From Corynebacterium guangdongense (GTDB taxonomy: Bacteria; Actinomycetota; Actinomycetes; Mycobacteriales; Mycobacteriaceae): DNA of 64,000 bases. Of the stretch, positions 58,435-64,000 are shown piece by piece; the first letter of the stretch is position 1; each line of letters begins with the position of its first letter. The notes beneath the pieces are model-generated. The model was not told where the DNA came from, did no database searches, and saw nothing but the letters and a program-made list of their open reading frames with translations. The DNA is taken from the NCBI RefSeq assembly GCF_030408915.1, contig NZ_CP047654.1, positions 1-64,000 on the forward strand. The letters are read 5' to 3'. Position numbers and translations under genes: made by a program.

Positions 58435-59516
58435 ACCTTCCGCTCCGTTTCCTGCTCGCGCAGGCGATGGTGGTGGCGGTCAGTCTGCTGGTCGCCGCCG
58501 GCGTCGCGTCCCTCGTCGGTCCGCAGCTCTTCCATGACCATCTGCTCATGGCCGGCCTCGAGGATCCCTCCGCCGGCCTGCTCCACACGGAACGGGCCTA
58601 CCGCGACGCCAGCCTCATCACCCTCGGTGTCGCGTTGCCGACCGCGCTGCTCGCGGCGCTGCTGGTGAGCCTGTGGTTCTCACGTCGCCTCCGGGAGCCG
58701 CTGCGTGACCTGACCCGCGCGGCCAGCGCCATGAGCGACGGCGACTACGAGGTCCGCGTCACGGCCGGCCACGCCGGCCCCGAGGTGGCGACGCTGGCGA
58801 CGGCGTTCAACACGATGGCGGGCAGGCTCGGCGACACCGAGGCCGTGCGCCGCCGCATGCTCTCCGACCTCGCCCACGAGATGAGCACGCCGGTCTCCGT
58901 CCTGGCCGTGTACCTCGACGGCCTCGAGGACGGCGTCGTCGACTGGGGGCCGTCGACGCAGTCGGTCATGTCCGATCAGCTCACCCGGTTGACCCGGCTC
59001 GTCGAGGATCTCGACGAGGTCTCCCGCGCCGAGGAAAAACGCATTGACCTAGACCTGGCCGAGGAACCGCTCGGAGAACTCCTCCACGTCGCCGCGCTGA
59101 CGGCCCGGGAGGCCTACGAACGCAAAGGCGTCAGCCTGTCCGTCGTGCCCGGGACCGGAACGGTCACCGTGGACCGCCAACGCTTTCAGCAGATCCTCGG
59201 CAACCTGCTGGCCAACGCCCTGCGCCACACCCCGGCGGGCGGGCGCGTCACAGTCGGCGCCACCCGGGTCGGCGCCGACGCCGTCCGCGTCGACGTCACC
59301 GATACCGGCGACGGCATGACCCCCGAGGAGCTGGAGCACGTCTTCGAACGCTTCTACCGCGGCGACTCCGCCCGCAGCCGTGAGCACGGCGGCTCCGGCA
59401 TCGGCCTGACCATCTCCCGCGCGCTCGCCGACGCCCACGGCGGCACCCTGAGCGCCACCTCCCCCGGACCAGGGCGGGGCTCCGTCTTCTCTCTCACCCT
59501 GCCGCTGAAGCCATGA
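58431..59516 (+). CDS. Sensor histidine kinase
   Basis: A 361-residue membrane kinase. Two transmembrane helices (about 8-32 and 62-84) flank a short extracytoplasmic loop rich in His and Met (FHDHLLMAGLEDP), as in copper-sensing kinases. HAMP (about 85-138), HisKA with phospho-His in DLAHEMSTPVSV (about residue 147), and the ATPase with NLLANALRHTPAGG, DTGDGM and GGSGIGLTI. Partner of the upstream regulator. Confidence 0.9.
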   Translation: MNLPLRFLLAQAMVVAVSLLVAAGVASLVGPQLFHDHLLMAGLEDPSAGLLHTERAYRDASLITLGVALPTALLAALLVSLWFSRRLREPLRDLTRAASAMSDGDYEVRVTAGHAGPEVATLATAFNTMAGRLGDTEAVRRRMLSDLAHEMSTPVSVLAVYLDGLEDGVVDWGPSTQSVMSDQLTRLTRLVEDLDEVSRAEEKRIDLDLAEEPLGELLHVAALTAREAYERKGVSLSVVPGTGTVTVDRQRFQQILGNLLANALRHTPAGGRVTVGATRVGADAVRVDVTDTGDGMTPEELEHVFERFYRGDSARSREHGGSGIGLTISRALADAHGGTLSATSPGPGRGSVFSLTLPLKP

Positions 59517-59594
59517 ACGTCACCGACCGACGCGACCGGTCACCGCCGGATCGCCGTTGTTTCCGATCACCCGCATTCCACGAAAGGATCCACC

Positions 59595-60161
59595 ATGAAA
59601 CGACTGCTGACCGCCATCACCCTGACCTCCGCCCTCGCCCTCGCCGCCTGCGCCGACACCACGGAGAGCACGGAGAGCTCCCCGACCCTGACCACCGCAG
59701 AAGCCGAGTCCGCGGACAACGGTCACGGCGACCACCCCGCCGACGGCGGCCCGGCGCCGGCCGGCATCGTCGAGGCCGAGGACCCCACCTACCCGGTGGG
59801 CACGAAGGTCATCCTCAACGCCGACCACATGTCCGGCATGGAGGGTGCCGAGGCGACCATCGCGGGCGCCTTCGACACCACCACGTACTCCGTCAGCTAC
59901 ACCCCGACCGACGGAGGCGAGCCGGTGACCGACCACAAGTGGGTCGTGCACGAGGAACTCGAGGACCCGGGCGAGGCCCCGCTGGCCGAGGGCTCCACGG
60001 TCGTGCTCGACGCCGATCACATGTCCGGCATGGACGGCGCCGAGGCGACCATCGACTCCGCCACCGAGGAAACGGTCTACATGGTCGACTTCAGCGCCGA
60101 CGGCATGGAGATGACCAACCACAAGTGGGTCGTCGAGTCCGAGATCAGCCCGGCGGAGTAA
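59595..60161 (+). CDS. YdhK-family lipoprotein with two DUF1541 repeats
   Basis: A 188-residue protein with a lipobox (LAAC, about residue 18), a low-complexity linker and two copies of a repeat of about 60 residues (KVILNADHMSGMEGAEATIAGA and VVLDADHMSGMDGAEATIDSA, each ending with DHKWVVHE / NHKWVVES). The His/Met-rich repeats suggest metal binding. It lies 78 nt after the kinase gene, consistent with a metal-resistance cluster. Confidence 0.85.
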   Translation: MKRLLTAITLTSALALAACADTTESTESSPTLTTAEAESADNGHGDHPADGGPAPAGIVEAEDPTYPVGTKVILNADHMSGMEGAEATIAGAFDTTTYSVSYTPTDGGEPVTDHKWVVHEELEDPGEAPLAEGSTVVLDADHMSGMDGAEATIDSATEETVYMVDFSADGMEMTNHKWVVESEISPAE

Positions 60162-60192
60162 CCGCAGTTCCGCAATTCTCCTGTTCTCCGGC

Positions 60193-60226
60193 CTCATCCG
60201 AGCGTGTGATTGCACGGTCGGATGAG
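60193..60226. terminator. Hairpin terminator between the YdhK and sucD genes
   Basis: Outer stem CTCATCCGA/TCGGATGAG plus an inner CGTG/CACG pair. No clear T-tract; it probably acts between the convergent genes. Confidence 0.45.
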
Positions 60227-60263
60227 CGGCCCGGGGCCGGTTCTTACCCGCGCCCCCGCTCCG

Positions 60264-61508
60264 CTAGCTCAGGTGCGCCGCGACGCTGACCACGTTGCCG
60301 TCGGCGTCGCGGTAGAAGAAGCGGCGGACGCCGAACTTTTCGTCGGTGAGCGGGTAGACGATCTCGATGCCGTGGGCGGAGGCGTCCTCGGCGCGTCGAT
60401 AAGCGGCGTTGACGTCGGTGACGAACACCGTCGCGTCCGGGCGCGGCGCGGGCGTGGCCTCCGCGACGAGGTTGAGCTGGGGGCCGTCGACCTCGCCGAG
60501 CGCGCGCATGAAACCGTGATCCAGGATGATGTCCATGCCCAGCACGGCGCTGTGCGCGTGGGAGGATTCGTGGAGGTTGCTGACGACGAGGTTGGGGATG
60601 ACGCGCTCGACGTCGGTGCGGTGCCGGGTCGGAGTGATGATCTCGAGCATCATGTCGGCGGCCTCGCTCGGCGTCTTGCCGACGGCCACGCCGACCGCCT
60701 CGAAGGCCTCCTTCTTCGCCTGGGCGGTACCGACCGAACCGGTGACGATCGCGCCTGCGTGACCCATGCGCTGACCCTCCGGGGCGGTGAAGCCGGCGAC
60801 GTAGGCGACCACGGGCTTGCTCACGTGCTCGGCGATGTAGGCCGCCGCGCGCTCCTCGGCGTCGCCGCCGATCTCGCCGATCAGCACGATCGCCTCGGTC
60901 TGCGGATCGGCCTCGAAGGCCTCAAGCGCGTCGATGTAGTCGGTGCCGATGAGCGGATCGCCGCCGATGCCGACCGCGGTGGACACGCCGACGTCGGCGA
61001 GCTCGTACATCATCTGGTACGTCAATGTGCCCGACTTCGAGATCAGCCCGACCGGGCCTGACCCGGTGATCGTCGCCGGGATGATCCCCGCCAGGGACTC
61101 GCCCGGGGTGATGACGCCCGGGCAGTTCGGGCCGATGATGCGCGTGTGGCCGACGTTGCGGGCGTGCGCCAGCGCCTCGGCGGTGTCGCGGACCGGGATG
61201 CCCTCGGTGATGACGACGGCCAGGTCGATGCGCGCGTCGACGGCATCGACGATCGCGGCCTTGGCGAACGCCGGCGGCACGAAGATGACCGAGACGTTCG
61301 CCCCGGTGGCGGCCATGGCGTCGGCGACGGTGGCGAAGACGGGCAGCTTCTGCCCGCTGACGGTCACCGTGTGTCCGGCCTTGCGGGGGTTGGTGCCGCC
61401 GACGACTGTCGTGCCGGCGGCGATCATGCGCTGGGCGTGCTTCATGCCTTCGGCGCCGGTGATGCCCTGGATGATGACCCTGGAATCGCTGTCGAGGAAG
61501 ATTGACAT
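60264..61508 (-). CDS. sucD: Succinyl-CoA synthetase alpha subunit fused to a C-terminal VOC (glyoxalase) domain
   Basis: The first about 292 residues are a normal SucD: CoA-binding [30 protein letters not shown] and the phospho-His in MGHAGAIV (His250). After [15 protein letters not shown] the frame continues with about 115 residues of a VOC/glyoxalase domain ([24 protein letters not shown] ... [19 protein letters not shown] ... [13 protein letters not shown]), with no internal start codon near the junction. Normal SucD is about 290 residues, so this is a true in-frame fusion unless the sequence hides an error. ATG 61508 has AAAGG upstream. It follows sucC by 17 nt in an operon. Confidence 0.93.
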   Translation of the reverse strand: MSIFLDSDSRVIIQGITGAEGMKHAQRMIAAGTTVVGGTNPRKAGHTVTVSGQKLPVFATVADAMAATGANVSVIFVPPAFAKAAIVDAVDARIDLAVVITEGIPVRDTAEALAHARNVGHTRIIGPNCPGVITPGESLAGIIPATITGSGPVGLISKSGTLTYQMMYELADVGVSTAVGIGGDPLIGTDYIDALEAFEADPQTEAIVLIGEIGGDAEERAAAYIAEHVSKPVVAYVAGFTAPEGQRMGHAGAIVTGSVGTAQAKKEAFEAVGVAVGKTPSEAADMMLEIITPTRHRTDVERVIPNLVVSNLHESSHAHSAVLGMDIILDHGFMRALGEVDGPQLNLVAEATPAPRPDATVFVTDVNAAYRRAEDASAHGIEIVYPLTDEKFGVRRFFYRDADGNVVSVAAHLS

Positions 61509-61525
61509 GGTTTCTGGGACCTTTC

Positions 61526-62695
61526 TCAGTGGGCCTGGGCCAGTGCGGCGGCTCGGTGGGCGGCGGCGTCCATCGACCCCATGACGGTGACCAGCGGATG
61601 CTGGAAATCGGAGAGTATGCGGCGGCCCTCGTCGACGTTGTTGCCGTCGAGGCGCACCACGATCGGGACGTTGGCGTCCCGGCCCAGGACCGCGAGGGCG
61701 CCGACGATGCCCTTCGCCACGACGTCGCAGGCGGTGATGCCGCCGAAGACGTTGATGAACACCGACCTCACCTGCCTGTCGGAGAGCACGAGCTTCAGGC
61801 TCGTCTCCATGACCTCCTGGGAGGCGCCGCCGCCGATGTCGAGGAAGTTCGCCGGCTTCTGGTTGCCGTAGAGCTTCCCCGCGGCCGCCACGACGTCGAG
61901 GCTGGCCATGACCAGACCGGCGCCGTTGCCAATGACGCCGACGGAGCCGTCGAGCTTCACGTAATTGAGGTCATGCTCCCGGGCGATCGCCTCGAGCTCA
62001 CCGGCGTCACCGTCGCTCTGGTCCGGGTCCGGGTAATCGTTGTGGCGGAACTCCGCGTTGGCGTCGAGCGTGACCTTCGCGTCCAGCGCCAGGATCTCGC
62101 CGCCGGCGGTGCGGACCAGGGGGTTGACCTCCACGAGGGTGGCGTCGGAGTCGTGGTACGCGCGCCACAGTTTCTGCAGCACCGGGACCACGCGGTAGGC
62201 GACGTCACCGGTGAACCCGGCGGAGTCGGCGATCTCCCGCGCCTTGGCCTCGTCGACGCCGACGAGCGGATCGACGCTGACCCGGGCCAGCTTGTCGGGG
62301 TGCTCCTCGGCGAGGGTCTCGATGTCCACGCCGCCCTCGGTGGAGCACAGCGCCAGGTAGGAGCGGTTCGTGCGGTCGAGCAGCAGGGAGAAGTAGTACT
62401 CCTCGGCGATGTCGACGCCCTGGGCCACCATCACCTTGTGCACGGTGTGGCCCTTGATGTCCATGCCGAGAATCTTGGCGGCCGCGTTCTCGGCCTCCTC
62501 GGGGGAGTGCACCACCTTCACGCCGCCGGCCTTGCCGCGCCCGCCGGTGTGGACCTGGGCCTTGACCACGACCGTCCCCCCGAAGGCCTCGGCGGCCTCG
62601 CGGGCCTCGGCCGGGGTGGTGGCGACGCGCCCCTGCGCCGTCGGGACGCCGAAGCTCTCCAGAAGCTCACGGGCCTGGTACTCGTAGAGGTTCAT
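61526..62695 (-). CDS. sucC: Succinyl-CoA synthetase beta subunit
   Basis: Works with SucD in the TCA cycle, making ATP or GTP from succinyl-CoA. The 389-residue ATP-grasp protein starts [20 protein letters not shown] and contains [12 protein letters not shown] and, near the C-terminus, [18 protein letters not shown]. The ATG at 62695 has AGGAG 5 nt upstream; a GTG at 62701 is an alternative. Length is normal, in contrast to the fused SucD. Confidence 0.96.
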   Translation of the reverse strand: MNLYEYQARELLESFGVPTAQGRVATTPAEAREAAEAFGGTVVVKAQVHTGGRGKAGGVKVVHSPEEAENAAAKILGMDIKGHTVHKVMVAQGVDIAEEYYFSLLLDRTNRSYLALCSTEGGVDIETLAEEHPDKLARVSVDPLVGVDEAKAREIADSAGFTGDVAYRVVPVLQKLWRAYHDSDATLVEVNPLVRTAGGEILALDAKVTLDANAEFRHNDYPDPDQSDGDAGELEAIAREHDLNYVKLDGSVGVIGNGAGLVMASLDVVAAAGKLYGNQKPANFLDIGGGASQEVMETSLKLVLSDRQVRSVFINVFGGITACDVVAKGIVGALAVLGRDANVPIVVRLDGNNVDEGRRILSDFQHPLVTVMGSMDAAAHRAAALAQAH

Positions 62696-62703
62696 GGTCA
62701 CTC

Positions 62704-63219
62704 CTAAACGCCGCAGCCGCTGGACGTGACGCTGTAGGACCCGGAGGCGCTGTGGGAGCGCACCGAGCTGAACTCGACCGGGATTCCCGGGGACTGGGTG
62801 ACGGTGACGTCGACGTCGACAAGCCCCGGTCCGACGTCCCAGCGCTCGGCGCCGAGGATGGCGCCGTTGATGCCGTACTGGGTGCCGCTGCCGCGCTGGC
62901 CGGTGTCCCGGTTGTGCCAGCTGATCTCGGCGGTCGTGTGCACGAAGGGAACCCAGCTGGAGACGTGGAAGGTGTCGGCCATCAACCGTTCCCAGGCGGC
63001 GTCGCGGGTGGTCACCGACAGGGTGGCCAGGCCCGGGGCGTCGTCGACGGGGGTGCAGCCGGTGGAGACGCCCACGTCGAGGGTGCGCGCCGGGCCACCC
63101 CAGGGATCGCCGATAACGAGGCGGCCTTCGTTGTAGGGGACGGTGGCGGAGGCGGTGACGGCGGGCGCGAGCATCACCAGTGCGGTGAGGGCGGCGGCCA
63201 GCGGCTTAGTGATACCCAT
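62704..63219 (-). CDS. Secreted protein, function unknown
   Basis: A protein of about 171 residues with a signal peptide ([18 protein letters not shown], cleavage near residue 25). The mature part is beta-rich with a Cys in STGCTP and another in SSGCGV, probably a disulfide. It resembles small secreted beta-sandwich proteins of mycobacteria/corynebacteria. ATG 63219 is one of several closely spaced start codons (63234, 63231, 63228); no ribosome site decides. It ends 8 nt upstream of sucC, so it may lead the sucCD operon. Confidence 0.65.
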   Translation of the reverse strand: MGITKPLAAALTALVMLAPAVTASATVPYNEGRLVIGDPWGGPARTLDVGVSTGCTPVDDAPGLATLSVTTRDAAWERLMADTFHVSSWVPFVHTTAEISWHNRDTGQRGSGTQYGINGAILGAERWDVGPGLVDVDVTVTQSPGIPVEFSSVRSHSASGSYSVTSSGCGV

Positions 63220-63263
63220 GGTGACCATCATCACACGCCCGGCCGCGCACGTCCACCGTTCGC

Positions 63264-63551
63264 CTAATGGTCGCGCAGCGCCTTGATCAGCTCCGCCTTG
63301 TTCATGCTGGAACGCCCCTCGATCTCGAGCTCGGCGGCCCGCTTGTGCAGCTCGTCGACGGTCCAGTCCTCGTAGCTGCCCGCCTCGCCGCCCTTCTCAC
63401 CGACCTCGCTGCGTGAGGTGTTGGCGGCGGCGTTGGCGATGCGGGCGGCCTTTTCCTTGCTGGCGCCGTCCTCGCGCAGGGACTGGTAGAGCTCGCCGTC
63501 CTTGACGGAGGCGCCGCCGGGGGTCTTGTCCGGGTTCTTGTCCTTGGTCAT
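63264..63551 (-). CDS. Small protein with C-terminal Rho-N/SAP-like domain
   Basis: A 95-residue hydrophilic protein. The N-terminal part (EKAARIANAAANTSRSEVGEKGG) resembles the DUF7218 group; the C-terminal 40 residues (DWTVDELHKRAAELEIEGRS, then SMNKAELIKALRD) match the helix-extended-loop-helix of Rho N-terminal/SAP domains that bind nucleic acids. GGAGG is close to the ATG at 63551. Confidence 0.7.
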   Translation of the reverse strand: MTKDKNPDKTPGGASVKDGELYQSLREDGASKEKAARIANAAANTSRSEVGEKGGEAGSYEDWTVDELHKRAAELEIEGRSSMNKAELIKALRDH

Positions 63552-63641
63552 GACCTCCACGCTAGGCCCGGTCCCTGGCCCCTTCCTGTGGTCCACCTTC
63601 AATCCTGCGCAGTCGTCCCGCGCATCGAGGATAATCGCCCC

Positions 63642-64000
63642 ATGGCCCACAAATTCCTGGAAATCGACGTCTTCGCCACCGGCCCCTTCACCGGCAATCC
63701 GCTCGCCGTCATCGCCGACGCCGACGATCTCAGCACCGGGCAGATGCGGGCCATCGCCCGCTGGCTGAACCTCTCGGAGACGACGTTCCTGCTCACGCCC
63801 ACCACCGAGGAGGCCGACTACCGCGTCCGGATCTTCACGCCCACGGAGGAGTTCCCCTTCGCCGGCCACCCGACCCTCGGCTCCGCCCGGGCCTGGCTCG
63901 AACTGGGCGGGATCGCCCGCGGCGGGCGCGTCGTCCAGGAATGCGGCGTCGGCCTGGTGCCGGTGCGCGTCGACGGCGAGATGCTCTCCTTCGCCACGCC
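63642..64000 (+). CDS. PhzF-family isomerase/epimerase, truncated by the window end
   Basis: The visible 119 residues start MAHKFLEIDVFATGPFTGNPLAV and continue with LSETTFLLTP, YRVRIFTPTEEFPFAGHPTLGSA, the family hallmarks including the catalytic Glu/Asp region. PhzF proteins isomerise or epimerise small molecules; the substrate here is unknown. The gene continues beyond base 64000. Confidence 0.88.
   Translation, partial: MAHKFLEIDVFATGPFTGNPLAVIADADDLSTGQMRAIARWLNLSETTFLLTPTTEEADYRVRIFTPTEEFPFAGHPTLGSARAWLELGGIARGGRVVQECGVGLVPVRVDGEMLSFAT

Overview
The window is the origin-proximal part of a high-GC Corynebacterium-type chromosome, read from the first base of dnaA. The order dnaA, dnaN, recF, DUF721, gyrB, gyrA, DUF3566, tRNA-Ile, tRNA-Ala, ppiA, crgA and the pknB-pknA-pbpA-rodA-pstP-fhaB-fhaA block is the classic corynebacterial/mycobacterial arrangement. 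The C50 carotenoid genes crtYe/crtYf/crtEb point to Corynebacterium itself, and overall composition suggests an environmental high-GC species; I cannot name it.

Layout. 1-8.2 kb: replication genes with an oriC candidate between dnaA and dnaN. 8.2-15.1 kb: a secreted or anchored membrane protein, then a tightly overlapping operon (GT2 glycosyltransferase, crtE, crtB, crtI, crtYe, crtYf, crtEb) that should make a decaprenoxanthin-type C50 carotenoid; it lies between gyrB and gyrA. 15.1-18.3 kb: small accessory genes on the minus strand, including a CopG/Doc-like pair with a degenerate toxin and a sortase-anchored surface protein with 16 perfect 21-bp repeats. 18.7-21.9 kb: gyrA, DUF3566 and two tRNAs. 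21.9-31.8 kb: MFS transporter, two-domain VOC protein, coiled-coil membrane protein, metF-metE, a DUF222-HNH protein behind a LexA-like box, ppiA and a rhomboid protease. 31.8-32.1 kb: a dense second cluster of DnaA boxes. 32.5-36.6 kb: peptide transporter plus CocE/X-Pro-like hydrolase, and a Cys-rich copper-binding protein. 36.8-46.2 kb: the cell growth and division signalling operon. 46.4-49.8 kb: a variable region at tRNA-Leu with an att-like repeat, a lower-GC gene for an unknown five-helix membrane protein, a truncated IS3 orfA and a gene remnant. 49.8-57.5 kb: cold-shock protein, FMN reductase, alcohol dehydrogenase, NAD(P)-binding oxidoreductase, aromatic-ring FAD monooxygenase, APC permease and CueP. 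57.5-60.2 kb: a parS-like site, then a two-component system and a YdhK lipoprotein, probably a metal (copper) response module. 60.2-64 kb: sucD (fused to a VOC/glyoxalase domain), sucC, a secreted protein, a Rho-N-like small protein and the start of a PhzF-family gene that runs off the window.

Most noteworthy: the SucD-VOC fusion; the second DnaA-box cluster about 30 kb from dnaA; the parS-like site with three half-sites; the LexA-like operator in front of the DUF222-HNH gene; and the orphan membrane protein with a lysozyme-like Glu...GTYGxxQV signature in the tRNA-Leu region. All assignments come from reading the sequence; no database search was run.
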